From Sphingobacteriales bacterium (GTDB lineage: Bacteria; Bacteroidota; Bacteroidia; Chitinophagales; Chitinophagaceae), in contig JAAXIF010000023.1 of assembly GCA_012270485.1 (NCBI GenBank), forward strand, positions 118,848 through 182,847: a stretch of 64,000 bases of DNA, read 5' to 3'. A program made the position numbers and the translations under genes. Shown here piece by piece: positions 41,828 through 51,861 of this stretch; position 1 is the stretch's first letter, and each line of letters begins with the position of its first letter. The notes under the pieces were generated by a model, which saw only the letters and a list, made by a program, of their open reading frames with translations, was not told where the DNA came from and searched no databases.

Positions 41828-41938
41828 ACTATAGTCCATAGCAAGAAAGTAAATAAAAATCTGTCCTATACTGATATTTTGTTTCTGCTATTTAGCTCCC
41901 AAAAACCATGGACTATCGACCATGGACCATGGACTACC
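41803..41938. repeat. CCATGGACTATAG-type stutter repeat with two inverted arms
   Basis: The left part (about 41803-41842) is words of GTCCATAG / ATGGTCAATAG; the right part (about 41907-41938) is CCATGGACTATCGACC / ATGGACCATGGACTAC. The arms are inverted around a ~60-bp AT-rich centre. Same vocabulary as the palindrome at 57654-57687. It overlaps the hydrolase stop. Confidence 0.75.
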
Positions 41939-41989
41939 CTCCACCCAATATTTTCCCTAACTTAGTCCGTTACAAACAAACGATTGCTT

Positions 41990-43039
41990 ATGCCCCGGAG
42001 TAAAATAGCAGGTATTGGTATGTACGTACCTAAAAACGTCGTTACCAATCAAGATCTTACCAAGTATATGGAGACCAGTGATGAATGGATCCAGGAACGT
42101 ACCGGTATCAAAGAAAGAAGATACGCTCACCGTACCGAAGAAACCACCACTACCATGGCTGTTGAAGCTGCTCGTATTGCCATCGAAAGAGCAGGTACGA
42201 CAGCAGAAGAGATAGACTTTATTGTTTTTGCCACTTTATCACCTGATTATTATTTCCCGGGTTGTGGTGTGCTTTTACAAAGGGCTATGAAGATGAAAGA
42301 AATCGGTGCATTGGATGTTCGTAATCAGTGCAGTGGATTTGTGTATGCTTTGAGTGTTGCAGATCAATTTATCCAAACGGGCATGTATAAAAATATCCTT
42401 GTGGTAGGAAGTGAGAAACATTCATTTGGTTTGGATTTCTCTACCCGAGGCAGGAATGTTTCTGTCATTTTTGGTGATGGTGCAGGTGCTGTGGTATTAC
42501 AACCAACGGAAGACAAAGACCAAGGAATATTAAGCACGCATTTACATAGTGATGGAGAATCAGCAGAAATTCTAGCCATGTACAATCCCGGTACACATGC
42601 GAATTATTGGGGTACTAAAAACTATGCAGATTTTGATGATGCAGAAATTGCCCAAATGTTCATGAGCCACAAAATGATTGACAACGCTCAAAATTTCCCA
42701 TTTATGGATGGTCCTTCAGTTTTTAAAAAAGCAGTTGTGAAGTTTCCTGAAGTAATTGTGGAAGCCTTAGCGAAAAATAATTATCGGCCTTCTGATATCA
42801 ATATGCTCATTCCACACCAAGCCAATCTCAGGATCAGTCAATTTGTACAACAAAAACTAGGCTTACAGGATTCGCAGGTGTATAATAATATTCAACAGTA
42901 CGGAAATACTACTGCAGCTTCCGTTCCCATTGCTTTATGTGAAGCCTGGGAAAAAGGGCTTATTAAAAATGGAGATCTCGTTTGTTTGGCAGCATTTGGC
43001 AGTGGTTTTACTTGGGCAAGCGCATTACTGAGATGGTAG
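41990..43039 (+). CDS. 3-oxoacyl-ACP synthase III family protein (FabH-like)
   Basis: 349 residues from the ATG at 41990 (MPRSKIAGIGMYVPKN). The catalytic triad of KAS III: Cys in NQCSGF (about residue 111), His in LIPHQANLRIS and Asn in YGNTTAAS. FGDGAGAVVL is also typical. It starts fatty-acid chains or builds a secondary product; the long insertion between 190 and 250 (HANYWGTKNYADFDDAE) suggests a FabH variant used for branched or aryl starters. No fab gene is adjacent. Confidence 0.88.
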   Translation: MPRSKIAGIGMYVPKNVVTNQDLTKYMETSDEWIQERTGIKERRYAHRTEETTTTMAVEAARIAIERAGTTAEEIDFIVFATLSPDYYFPGCGVLLQRAMKMKEIGALDVRNQCSGFVYALSVADQFIQTGMYKNILVVGSEKHSFGLDFSTRGRNVSVIFGDGAGAVVLQPTEDKDQGILSTHLHSDGESAEILAMYNPGTHANYWGTKNYADFDDAEIAQMFMSHKMIDNAQNFPFMDGPSVFKKAVVKFPEVIVEALAKNNYRPSDINMLIPHQANLRISQFVQQKLGLQDSQVYNNIQQYGNTTAASVPIALCEAWEKGLIKNGDLVCLAAFGSGFTWASALLRW

Positions 43040-43138
43040 TATGAACGCTTTAACAGGATTTTACAGAAAGAAAATGCAATATTGCAGCTGTTCAAACGAC
43101 TGATCCTGAGAGCAAGTCACTATACATTCAACTAGGAG

Positions 43139-44044
43139 ATGATGGAAAGAAAAATTGTGTACCTGGTAAATCCTATCTCGGGGACATCCAGAAAAGACGG
43201 GATCAAAAAATTAATAGAAAAAGAAAGCATTGATCGGGCAATCCCTTTTGAAATCATGCATACAAATGCTGGTGGACATTACCAGTTATTGCGTGAAAAA
43301 ATCAGAGCAGAACATATTACAGATGTTGTAATTATTGGTGGTGATGGGACTGTAAATCAGGTTACCCAAGCCTTACAAGGATTACCTGTACGTTTTGGTA
43401 TCATTCCATTAGGATCGGGTAATGGACTTGCATTGGCGGCGCGTATTCCTACCAAACCGGAATTAGCGCTATCACTCATCTTTGAAGGTAAATCAAGACC
43501 TATTGATGCTTTTATGGTGAACGAGCATTACTCCTGTATGCTCAGTGGTATAGGCTTTGATGCGCAGGTGGCTCATGATTTTGCCAGTAAAGCTTCAAGA
43601 GGTTTATTGACGTATACCCAACAAAGTATTATTAATTATTTCAGGGCCAATCCTTATCAATTTGAAATTAAGCTGGGCAATTTTTCTTTTTTCTCTGATG
43701 CTTTTTTTATCAGCATCGCCAACAGTAACCAGTTTGGAAATAATTTCAAAATAGCCCCACAAGCAAGTTTACATGATGGCATGCTTGATATTGTGATTGT
43801 TCAGAAAATGAATAAAGCCAAATTACCATTTGCTATTTTGAGACAAATACGAGGAAACAACAAACTACAGCAGTTGGTAGAAGACATGACGAAGAAAAAT
43901 ATTCTGTATTTCCAGACTTCTTCTATTACGATTCGAAATCTCAAACATGCGCCCTTACATATTGATGGGGAACCCAGGGAAACAGCAGATGAACTTAGCA
44001 TTCATATCATGCCGAAGCACTTTGAGTTGATACAACCCGAATAG
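43139..44044 (+). CDS. Diacylglycerol/lipid kinase family protein (YegS-like)
   Basis: 301 residues. The DAGK catalytic domain includes LVNPISGTSRK, VVIIGGDGTVNQVTQAL (nucleotide-binding GGDGT), and IPLGSGNGLALAARIP. The C-terminal half has HIDGEPRE, as in YegS/BmrU. Phosphorylates a membrane lipid or sphingoid base. Separated by ~100 bp from the FabH-like gene, same strand. Confidence 0.92.
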   Translation: MMERKIVYLVNPISGTSRKDGIKKLIEKESIDRAIPFEIMHTNAGGHYQLLREKIRAEHITDVVIIGGDGTVNQVTQALQGLPVRFGIIPLGSGNGLALAARIPTKPELALSLIFEGKSRPIDAFMVNEHYSCMLSGIGFDAQVAHDFASKASRGLLTYTQQSIINYFRANPYQFEIKLGNFSFFSDAFFISIANSNQFGNNFKIAPQASLHDGMLDIVIVQKMNKAKLPFAILRQIRGNNKLQQLVEDMTKKNILYFQTSSITIRNLKHAPLHIDGEPRETADELSIHIMPKHFELIQPE

Positions 44045-44046
44045 GA

Positions 44047-46278
44047 TTATTTCAATAAAGCAGCTAATCTTTTAAACTCTTTTTGGTTATCAGTTGCTCC
44101 TAAAGCCAAAGTGATATCTCTTTTCTCAGACGCAGTTAGGTGAAAACTCAAACTGGCAGGTGCTTCTGTACGACTAGGCACATACTGGAAGCAAATGCGA
44201 TGAAAATTATTACCATAGGCTTCTGCGCTGAATTCCAGTTGATCATGTTGGTAATAATCTTGTAGTTTGAACCAGTTATTCTGTAAGATCAAAAATGGCT
44301 TGGTAAATGTGCTGATCAAACTTCCCCCTTCTAATGGTCTATCCCAGTCGCTTAAACTCCTGTCGCGCAACTGAAGCAAAATCACTTTACTTGTGTTTTC
44401 ACGTAGCCAGTCCTTGAATACATCCATAAAGCGCAAAGAAGATTCTTGTCCGAAATTATCTCTTAATCCCGCATCCATCACGTCAATCACCGGGTTGGTA
44501 GGTAACCAAACATTTGGAAGCACATACGGGAATGTGGCATTCATGCGCAGTGCAGAAAGAATTCCAATATTGGTAGCATCCTGTTGCGCCAGATAACTAT
44601 GAAAATCGATGGCATCGGCATCCATGATATTGATCTTATTGGTATCAGTGATAGGGCGCATCATAAAGCGAGCCGGATGTGTGGCCATCAAAAGTTTTCT
44701 GCCATCTCTCGTGATCACTGCATTGAAAAACATCATCGGTATTTCAGCATTGGCTTCGGGCTTTTGGTAATCATTTAGTGTTTTATTGAGATAGCCCCTG
44801 GTATTTTCATTCAGCTTCTGCTCAAAAGCATAGCCCCGATCTTTGGTGTAACGATATCCATGCGCTTGAAAAGGTTTTGCAGGACCAATCAAATCTCTGG
44901 TTATAAAAGAAGAGAATAAAGGGTTTAATAAGTCACGAGAGATATCCTTCAAATATTGTTGATCCTGAAGATTGATGGATTCTCCTTGTTGCTTTCTGTA
45001 ATACAACTCTCTGAAATAAGCAGCGCCCAACATTCCACCTGATGCCCCACTGATCAGAAAAGTTTGTTGCATCAATTTACCACCCATCATGCTATCAAGC
45101 GATTGTAGTGCACTCATTGTAAACGTGGCACTTCTGATACCCCCACCACTGGTATTGATCAAGATCATGACCGGCTTCGGAGATCCTTGTGTGGCTTTCC
45201 ATTTATTCAGAATATTAATATAGACCTGTTTGTCAGCAAGCATATTACTATCACTAGCCAATTGCATGATAGATTCACGCGTATATCCAGGTTTTGTTTC
45301 TTTTTGATCATAACTCAATCCATAAGCTTTATTCCGAAGATCAATGAATTCATTTTGATACAGCCAGTTCACACCTAAGTATATCAATACAACCAATGGT
45401 ATACTCCAACTATGCAGGAAAGTAGAAATGGCTCCTGCACCTGCAATTAAAATGGCAAAAAAAATAGTGATACTTGCAGCAGCGGGTAATTGAAATAATC
45501 GTGTGTCTGAGATATATCCTGTACTAATCAAAAATACAAAAGCAATGGTAATGGCTATCACTGCAGCAAAATGGTGACGCTTAAATACGGAATCGAGGAA
45601 GTCCTGACTGTAATGTCTTACATCTCTAGGTTTTCTTAACCCAAATCGCGCACTAAAAAACCATTCCACACGAAGTTCAGGTTTGGGTTTTGGTAAAGGA
45701 TTGTTTTTTGAAGCCAATGCATAATGTACGTTGGCGGTATCAATAACCGTTGCCATACTTCTGTAAATGGTTTTATCGGCACCAAAAAAATATACAAAAG
45801 CAATGAATATCGATAAAACCAATCCCCCTGTAAAGCCCAATACCATCCACAATATGGCTTTTGTTTCAAATAATTCCTGATACCGGGCATAATCAATGGC
45901 TTTATTGAAATAGAATATCAGAAATAAAATAGGCAGTGCGGCATTATTGATGCAGTACTTTAAAAATGGTTGTGCAGTTGTAGCCAGAAAACGAAAGTAT
46001 TTACTGAATAAAATGAAAGTGGTAATATTCCAACTCATGATAAAGATACCCACAGCAAAACCCACAATGGCGGTGCTTAGTGCAGTGATTTTTCCAAAAT
46101 ATTCAGGTCCCAGAAACAAAGAATCAGCCCCAAACGCACGCATAAAGCCACCGCCCACAGTAGAAAATAAGATGTACCAAAAGACAAGAAATACTTGGTA
46201 TTTACGAAAATGAAGCAACAGCAACTGTACGGGAAAAGAGAACCAAAAACCTATTACGTATAGCTTCAATTTTTCCAT
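44047..46278 (-). CDS. Patatin-like phospholipase with N-terminal membrane domain
   Basis: 743 residues from the ATG at 46278; the frame begins at 46302. Residues 1-330 hold about eight membrane helices. The patatin domain follows: the oxyanion motif GGGIRS, nucleophile Ser in GASGG (FLISGASGGMLGAAYF) and catalytic Asp in DAG (VIDVMDAGLRDNFG). Unusually large, with the membrane part preceding the hydrolase; probably an inner-membrane phospholipase. Ends 2 bp after the convergent lipid kinase gene stop. Confidence 0.85.
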   Translation of the reverse strand: MEKLKLYVIGFWFSFPVQLLLLHFRKYQVFLVFWYILFSTVGGGFMRAFGADSLFLGPEYFGKITALSTAIVGFAVGIFIMSWNITTFILFSKYFRFLATTAQPFLKYCINNAALPILFLIFYFNKAIDYARYQELFETKAILWMVLGFTGGLVLSIFIAFVYFFGADKTIYRSMATVIDTANVHYALASKNNPLPKPKPELRVEWFFSARFGLRKPRDVRHYSQDFLDSVFKRHHFAAVIAITIAFVFLISTGYISDTRLFQLPAAASITIFFAILIAGAGAISTFLHSWSIPLVVLIYLGVNWLYQNEFIDLRNKAYGLSYDQKETKPGYTRESIMQLASDSNMLADKQVYINILNKWKATQGSPKPVMILINTSGGGIRSATFTMSALQSLDSMMGGKLMQQTFLISGASGGMLGAAYFRELYYRKQQGESINLQDQQYLKDISRDLLNPLFSSFITRDLIGPAKPFQAHGYRYTKDRGYAFEQKLNENTRGYLNKTLNDYQKPEANAEIPMMFFNAVITRDGRKLLMATHPARFMMRPITDTNKINIMDADAIDFHSYLAQQDATNIGILSALRMNATFPYVLPNVWLPTNPVIDVMDAGLRDNFGQESSLRFMDVFKDWLRENTSKVILLQLRDRSLSDWDRPLEGGSLISTFTKPFLILQNNWFKLQDYYQHDQLEFSAEAYGNNFHRICFQYVPSRTEAPASLSFHLTASEKRDITLALGATDNQKEFKRLAALLK

Positions 46279-46324
46279 TGGACATGCATTATGATGGATC
46301 ACAGCATGGCAATCGCATCGTTGT

Positions 46325-47395
46325 TCAGACTGACTTTCTTTTTGCCCGGATCACATAGAGGGTAAACACCAATGATAGTAACAAACACATCCCGGTAAGT
46401 TGATGTAATTGTGCCATCCATTCAAATGCACCCCATTGTCCGGGTATTATCCCTGTGCTGGTCAAGATACTAAAAATCCCCAGCAGAACCTGAAGACCAG
46501 TAAGTATTAACGGCATCATTCTAATTCGATAAAACAATGGAGTACCCTTGGTTTTCCAAAGTTGGATAGACCAAATGATCATCATGATCAATAATACATA
46601 GGCGATTCCTCTATGTATAAAATGCACCAATATTTTATTATCGATAAAATTCAATAAGAATGGTTGATGAGAAAATAAACTTGAAGGAACCCATTCTCCA
46701 TTAATGGTAGGCCAAGTAGCTGCTACATTGGCAGCTTTATGTCCGGCCATTAATGCTCCATACAATAATTGAATGATCAAAACTGCAACCATTAACAAAT
46801 TTGTTTTACGCAGTGCTGGACTTTGTATCAATTGATCTTCTTTAACCAGCAATTTCAAGGCAAACCAAAAAGTATAACACAGCAAACCCAATGCAAAAAT
46901 AAAATGTAAAGCGAGTCTAGTAGGTTTCACATAAACAGCATCGCCGGTTAATCCGCTAGCAACCATGATCCAGCCCACAGCGCCTTGCAGTATGCCTAAA
47001 ACAAAGAGCATGATCAAAGGTTGGATCATTTCTTTTTTGAAATGTTTGCGAATGATAAACCAGATAAACCCACCTGCAAAAACCAATCCAATCAATCTGG
47101 CCCATAAACGATGAAACCATTCCCAGAAAAAAATGAATTTGAAATCATCCAATGTAAATTCAAAATTCAACAATTGGAATTGCGGGGTTTGTCGATACTT
47201 ATCAAATTCTACCAGCCAAGCCTGTTCATTCAGTGGCGGTAAAGTACCGGTGATGACTTCCCATTCTGTAATCGATAAACCGCTACCCGTTAAACGGGTG
47301 ATACCTCCCAAAGCCACTTGAATAACGGTCATAATCACACCTAGTAGTAACCATCTTGCCACCAACTTCGAAGAATACTGATTTCCCTGCTCCAT
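46325..47395 (-). CDS. ctaA: Heme A synthase (COX15/CtaA family)
   Basis: 356 residues with eight predicted helices. Conserved: GGITRLTGSGLSITEWEVITGTLPP, FFWEWFHRLWARLIG (heme-ligand His), ARLALHF-type TRLALHFIFALG, HFIHRGIAY and LHQLTGMCLL. It oxidises the C8 methyl of heme O to make heme A for cytochrome oxidase. On the minus strand TAAATTTG (47425-47418) matches the -7 box, 23 bp upstream. Confidence 0.94.
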   Translation of the reverse strand: MEQGNQYSSKLVARWLLLGVIMTVIQVALGGITRLTGSGLSITEWEVITGTLPPLNEQAWLVEFDKYRQTPQFQLLNFEFTLDDFKFIFFWEWFHRLWARLIGLVFAGGFIWFIIRKHFKKEMIQPLIMLFVLGILQGAVGWIMVASGLTGDAVYVKPTRLALHFIFALGLLCYTFWFALKLLVKEDQLIQSPALRKTNLLMVAVLIIQLLYGALMAGHKAANVAATWPTINGEWVPSSLFSHQPFLLNFIDNKILVHFIHRGIAYVLLIMMIIWSIQLWKTKGTPLFYRIRMMPLILTGLQVLLGIFSILTSTGIIPGQWGAFEWMAQLHQLTGMCLLLSLVFTLYVIRAKRKSV

Positions 47396-47501
47396 AATAT
47401 CCGGCTTGAATGAGTAGCAAATTTACCGCCTTCATAAAAGGAAGCCTTATTTTGTGCATGGTATTTTATCATTATCCGGAACTTTGTTCAATTTTTAGCA
47501 A

Positions 47502-48101
47502 ATGCTACAGTCCTTCTTTCAAACCCAAGTAACAGAAGCCGGTTGCGATGAAGCCGGAAGGGGGTGTTATGCCGGACCCGTTTTTGCTGCAGCTGTGATA
47601 CTTCCTAAAGATTTTCATCATCCGATATTGAATGACAGTAAACAATTGAATGAAAAACAAAGAGAAGCTTTACGTCCTATTATTGAAAAGGAAGCCATGG
47701 GCTGGGCAGTTGCTGCTGTGGGTGTTGCAGAAATCGATAAGATCAATATTTTAAAAGCATCATGGAAAGCCATGCATCTTGCTATTGCACAGTTACAATT
47801 ATTACCCGAATTATTATTAATCGACGGCAATCGATTTACACCTTTCAAAAATATTTCACATCACTGCATTGTAAAAGGCGATGGCATTTATGCGTCAATT
47901 GCTGCTGCAAGTGTGTTGGCTAAAACGCACAGAGATGAATATATGTTGACACTGCATCAACAATATCCGCAATATGGATGGCGTAATAACAAAGGATATG
48001 GAACTGCTGAACATCGAAAAGCCATAGCGCAATATGGACTTTGTGAACATCACAGAAAAAGCTTTAATATTCTGCCGCAACAATTAGAGCTAAAATTATA
48101 A
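47502..48101 (+). CDS. rnhB: Ribonuclease HII
   Basis: 199 residues. The catalytic carboxylates are in [15 protein letters not shown] (D and E), with D in LLIDGNRF and D in AKTHRDEYM. It removes ribonucleotides from DNA and RNA primers. Complete; ends 4 bp before the convergent TsaC-family gene. Confidence 0.96.
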   Translation: MLQSFFQTQVTEAGCDEAGRGCYAGPVFAAAVILPKDFHHPILNDSKQLNEKQREALRPIIEKEAMGWAVAAVGVAEIDKINILKASWKAMHLAIAQLQLLPELLLIDGNRFTPFKNISHHCIVKGDGIYASIAAASVLAKTHRDEYMLTLHQQYPQYGWRNNKGYGTAEHRKAIAQYGLCEHHRKSFNILPQQLELKL

Positions 48102-48105
48102 AGCC

Positions 48106-48714
48106 TTATTCACTCCATTCACCTGCGCCTTCTCGTATAACTTCATAAGTATCTTGTGTGCAATCAATAACAGTAGAAGGCACCATGCCTCCTATTCCGC
48201 CATCAACAACAATATCAACCAACTTGCCAAATTTTTCATACATGATTTCCGGGTCTGTATATTCCTCTACCATATCACCCGGTAATGAAGCAGATAAGAT
48301 GGGATGACGAAGTTCTTTGACGATGTGTCTGGCAATATTGTTATTGGGCACACGTAACCCGATGGTGCTCTTTTTACTCTGTAAGATTTTGGGTACTTCC
48401 TTACTCGCAGGAAGAATAAAAGTATAGGGACCGGGCAGATAATGTTTTAATAATCGGTATAAAGGGGTTGAGATACTTTTGGTGTATTGACTCAAATCAC
48501 TCAGGTCATAACAAACAAAACTCAGTTGAGCTTTATTGGGATCTACTTGTTTGATACGAGCGATTCTTTCTACTGCTTTATGCTGAAAAATATCACAACC
48601 TAGACCATAAATGGTATCTGTAGGGTAAATAATAACCCCTCCTGAGAGCAGACACTCGGCAATAGTCCGAAGATGTCTTGGATTGGGATTATCGGGATGA
48701 ACCTGCAGCAGCAT
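48106..48714 (-). CDS. L-threonylcarbamoyladenylate synthase (Sua5/YrdC/TsaC family)
   Basis: 202 residues from the ATG at 48714 (MLLQVHPDNPNPRHL); a start at 48759 would add a hydrophobic non-conserved stretch. The YrdC domain has GGVIIYPTDTIYGLGCD, PNKAQLSFVCYDLSDLSQY, PGPYTFILPAS, KSTIGLRVPNN and HPILSASLPGD. It makes the precursor for t6A37 of ANN-reading tRNAs; YciO-type paralogues share the domain. Confidence 0.9.
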   Translation of the reverse strand: MLLQVHPDNPNPRHLRTIAECLLSGGVIIYPTDTIYGLGCDIFQHKAVERIARIKQVDPNKAQLSFVCYDLSDLSQYTKSISTPLYRLLKHYLPGPYTFILPASKEVPKILQSKKSTIGLRVPNNNIARHIVKELRHPILSASLPGDMVEEYTDPEIMYEKFGKLVDIVVDGGIGGMVPSTVIDCTQDTYEVIREGAGEWSE

Positions 48715-48817
48715 TATTAAATATATAGCCAATTCATGAAAAATGGAAACTTCTATCATTTGTTGATTAAGCTTTTATTAACAAGCCATTCAACTTATTT
48801 TTGCGAAAAAGAGCAAA

Positions 48818-49702
48818 ATGCGTTTATCGGAAGTAGATATTGTGGATACCATCACACCGGCAGATTTTAAAGCGCATTATTATCTTCCTAAACGTCCACT
48901 CGTTATTCGAGACCTTGCTAAATCTTGGCCGGCATATGATAAATGGAACTGGGATTATTTTAAAACACTGGTAGGTGACAAAAAAGTAGGTCTGTATAAC
49001 AATATCAAAAGCGATGCTTATACACCCATCAATACTGCTGATGATTATAAAACTTTTGGTGACTATATCGATATGATTCGAACCGGACCTGCTGCATGGC
49101 GTATCTTTCTCTTCAATATTTTTGAGCATGCGCCACAGCTTACCAAAGATTTTACCTGGCCGGATGAACTGATGAGCGGCTTTGTAAAAAGGTATCCTAT
49201 GCTTTTTGTAGGTGGTGCTACAAGTATTACGCACATGCACTTTGATATCGATATGAGCCATATCCTGCATACACAATTTGTAGGTAGAAAGAAAGTATTA
49301 CTATTTCCATTTGAAGAACAGTATAAACTTTACCGCAAACCCTTTGAAGTATTGAGTCTGGCAGACTTCAGCCATTATCACCATCAAAACGGATCACCGG
49401 ATTATGATCAGTTTCCTGCATTAAAACTGGCACAAGGATTTGATGTAACACTGGAGCATGGAGATACTTTATTTATGCCTGCCGGGTATTGGCATCATAT
49501 GGAATATTTAGACAGCGGATTTGCGATGAGTTTAAGAGCCATGCAATCATCTGCTTCCGGAAAACTAAAAGGTGTATGGAATTTATTCGGCATGCGCAAT
49601 ATTGATACTTTGATGAAAAAAACAGTTCCCCATCCTTGGTATCACTGGAAGAAGAAAAAGGTATTTGAACATGCAGAAAAAGCGTTAAGAAAAGAAGGAT
49701 AA
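48818..49702 (+). CDS. Cupin-like/JmjC domain dioxygenase family protein
   Basis: 294 residues. The N-terminal part has KRPLVIRDLAKSWPAYDKWNWDYF; the Fe(II) motif HxD is in THMHFDIDMSHI, with distal His in FMPAGYWHHMEYL. These suit a 2-oxoglutarate-dependent hydroxylase acting on protein or small-molecule substrates. A strong terminator follows the stop. Confidence 0.88.
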   Translation: MRLSEVDIVDTITPADFKAHYYLPKRPLVIRDLAKSWPAYDKWNWDYFKTLVGDKKVGLYNNIKSDAYTPINTADDYKTFGDYIDMIRTGPAAWRIFLFNIFEHAPQLTKDFTWPDELMSGFVKRYPMLFVGGATSITHMHFDIDMSHILHTQFVGRKKVLLFPFEEQYKLYRKPFEVLSLADFSHYHHQNGSPDYDQFPALKLAQGFDVTLEHGDTLFMPAGYWHHMEYLDSGFAMSLRAMQSSASGKLKGVWNLFGMRNIDTLMKKTVPHPWYHWKKKKVFEHAEKALRKEG

Positions 49703-50027
49703 AATTTATTCTAAAAGAAAAAGGCGGCCTTGTGCCGCCTTTTTCACTTGTAACCCCTAATGAAAACTGAATACGAGAAAATCTACCGGCATTGCTGCCG
49801 TTCATCTTCTCTACCCGCAGTAAATGTAGGATAGTCAGTAGGAAAATCCAACGTAGAAAACACCCAAAATAATAGGGTGTTTTCACTGAAAAGAATACGG
49901 TGAAAATCCCAGGCATTAATTCCGGAGATAAACAGAGATTTGCAATCCAAAAAAGCGTAATTTTCTAAACTGAAACTACATATACTAATGTATATGGCTA
50001 ATTCCCGCTGTGTTAATTGTTCGATAT
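49703..50027. other. 325-bp gap between the JmjC-like gene and the orphan response regulator
   Basis: It holds, first, a terminator (stem around aaggcgg / ccgcctt, 49716-49745). Second, it holds a perfect 10-bp hairpin gaaaacaccc / gggtgttttc (49856-49865 and 49875-49884) with a 9-nt loop, followed by a smaller inverted pair tttcac / gtgaaa. No open frame worth calling. The second hairpin may be in the leader or promoter of the downstream regulator gene. Confidence 0.6.
49716..49745 (+). terminator. Intrinsic terminator after the JmjC-like gene
   Basis: Stem aaaaaggcgg / ccgccttttt around a 6-nt loop, with flanking A and T runs, so it could work in both directions. Confidence 0.85.
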
Positions 50028-50678
50028 ATGACTAAAATTGCCCTTGTTGATGATCATGTTTTGTTAAGGAACGGGCTTGCCTCATTGATCAATTCGTTTA
50101 GTGGTTATACTGTTTTGTTTGAGGCAAATAGCGGTAAACACATGATCGAGTTGATTGACGCAAATAACTTACCTGATGTTGTTTTGCTGGATATTACTAT
50201 GCCTGATATGAATGGCTATGAAACCGCACTCTGGCTCACTACTCATCACCCACAAGTAAAAATCCTTGCACTTACCATGCTGAATGATGAGCGTTCCATC
50301 ATACGCATGTTTAAAAATGGAGCGAAAGGATATCTGCTAAAAGACAGCAAACCTCAGGAGTTAAAAGCTGCATTGGATGGTATCGTTACCAAAGGTGTAT
50401 ACCTCAATAAACTGATGTGTGATAATATCATGCATACCATGAAGACCTCTCCGGAAGAAGATGCTGAAATTACCAAGTTCACAGAACTTACAGACCAGGA
50501 AAAAGAATTTCTGGGATGGGCTTGCACCGATAAATCTTATCGTGAAATCGCAGAGCTCATGGGTACCAGCCTCAAAACCGTTGATGAAACAAGAGATACC
50601 CTCTTTCAAAAATTACAAACCGCTACAAGGGTGGGGCTGGCTTTGTTTGCTATTAAACATGATATTGCCAGATTATAA
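50028..50678 (+). CDS. Orphan NarL/FixJ-type response regulator
   Basis: 216 residues from the ATG at 50028 (MTKIALVDDHVLLRNG). The receiver domain has the acidic DD pair, phospho-Asp in VVLLDITMPDMNG, Thr in LALTML and Lys in YLLKDSKP. The C-terminal LuxR helix-turn-helix is LTDQEKEFLGWACTDKSYREIAELMGTSLKTVDETRDTL. No histidine kinase is adjacent. A terminator follows. Confidence 0.92.
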   Translation: MTKIALVDDHVLLRNGLASLINSFSGYTVLFEANSGKHMIELIDANNLPDVVLLDITMPDMNGYETALWLTTHHPQVKILALTMLNDERSIIRMFKNGAKGYLLKDSKPQELKAALDGIVTKGVYLNKLMCDNIMHTMKTSPEEDAEITKFTELTDQEKEFLGWACTDKSYREIAELMGTSLKTVDETRDTLFQKLQTATRVGLALFAIKHDIARL

Positions 50679-50709
50679 TTAAGGTCTCAGTTCGATGATG
50701 TTGATAAAG

Positions 50710-50741
50710 AAAAAGCTCCGATCTAAATATCGGAGCTTTTC
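50710..50741 (+). terminator. Intrinsic terminator between the orphan regulator and korB
   Basis: Stem aaaagctccgat / atcggagctttt, 6-nt loop, A run before and T run after: bidirectional, serving the two convergent genes. Confidence 0.88.
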
Positions 50742-50764
50742 TATTATGCATGCATGCAAGAAGA

Positions 50765-51808
50765 TCAAACAATCTCCCATACTTCTTTACCACGTAATAA
50801 TTTATCCAAATCACCTTTGCCTTTTGTAGCGATGATCTCTTCTATCTGCATAGCCATCACATCCTCATAACAAGCTCTATCTGTTTCAAAGAATACACCA
50901 AAAGGTCTGGGAAAATGAGTGCCTTGTTGATTAGGATTATCAAACATTCGAATCAATACCTGTGCTTTATAAAAGTCACGCTCATCATGAATCCATAAAT
51001 CATCTATGCTATGTGAACCATCAGTAAGGTCTACCACTACCGGCTTCATACCATCCAACTTAATACCTTTTTGTTGATTGGCACCATATACCAAAGGTTT
51101 ACCCTGCTCTAGGAACAAAGCTTCATCCATTTTACTACCTTTTTCGGTAAAGACCTCAAAAGCACCATCATTGAAGATGTTACAATTCTGATAAATTTCT
51201 AGTAAAGAAGCTCCCTTGTGCTGATGGGCACGTGTAAGCATAGTTTGTAAATGCTTGGGATCACGATCCATACTACGTGCAATAAAGCTAGCGTCTGCTC
51301 CCATGGCCAAAGCCAATGGATTGAATGGATGATCAATGCTTCCGAAAGGTGTACTCTTGGTTATTTTTTGTTCTTCAGAAGTAGGAGAATATTGTCCCTT
51401 GGTTAATCCATAAATCTGGTTATTGAACAATAAAATATTGACATCAAAATTTCTTCTCAATAAATGGATGGTATGATTACCACCAATACTCAACCCATCC
51501 CCATCACCGGTAACAATCCAAACACTGAGTTCAGGTCTGGTGGCTTTCAATCCACTGGCAATGGCTGTTGCCCTTCCATGAATCGAATGCATACCATAGG
51601 TGTTCATATAATATGGGAAACGACTGCTACATCCAATACCGCTGATGATCACGATATTTTCTTTGGGCACTCCAATTCCCGGCATGATCTTTTGCACTTG
51701 TGCTAAGATGGAATAATCTCCACAACCCGGACACCAACGCACTTCCTGATCTGTTGCAAAATCTTTGGCTGTTAAGGTTGAGGGAGTATTTGTAGTTGTT
51801 GTTGACAT
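50765..51808 (-). CDS. korB: 2-oxoacid:ferredoxin oxidoreductase, beta subunit (KorB type)
   Basis: 347 residues. The N-terminal RWCPGCGDYSIL is followed by a thiamine-diphosphate motif GDGDGLSIGGNHTIHLLRRN, then NNQIYGLTKGQYSPTSE and HPFNPLALAMGADASFIAR. The enzyme converts a 2-oxoacid (probably 2-oxoglutarate) plus CoA to acyl-CoA, reducing ferredoxin. The alpha subunit that normally precedes it is absent here; upstream (51862-52212) is an AhpD-like gene on the same strand. Confidence 0.92.
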   Translation of the reverse strand: MSTTTTNTPSTLTAKDFATDQEVRWCPGCGDYSILAQVQKIMPGIGVPKENIVIISGIGCSSRFPYYMNTYGMHSIHGRATAIASGLKATRPELSVWIVTGDGDGLSIGGNHTIHLLRRNFDVNILLFNNQIYGLTKGQYSPTSEEQKITKSTPFGSIDHPFNPLALAMGADASFIARSMDRDPKHLQTMLTRAHQHKGASLLEIYQNCNIFNDGAFEVFTEKGSKMDEALFLEQGKPLVYGANQQKGIKLDGMKPVVVDLTDGSHSIDDLWIHDERDFYKAQVLIRMFDNPNQQGTHFPRPFGVFFETDRACYEDVMAMQIEEIIATKGKGDLDKLLRGKEVWEIV

Positions 51809-51861
51809 TCAGATCTATAATTATGTGATCAGATAAATGGCTCTATAAAGTTCTGGAACTT

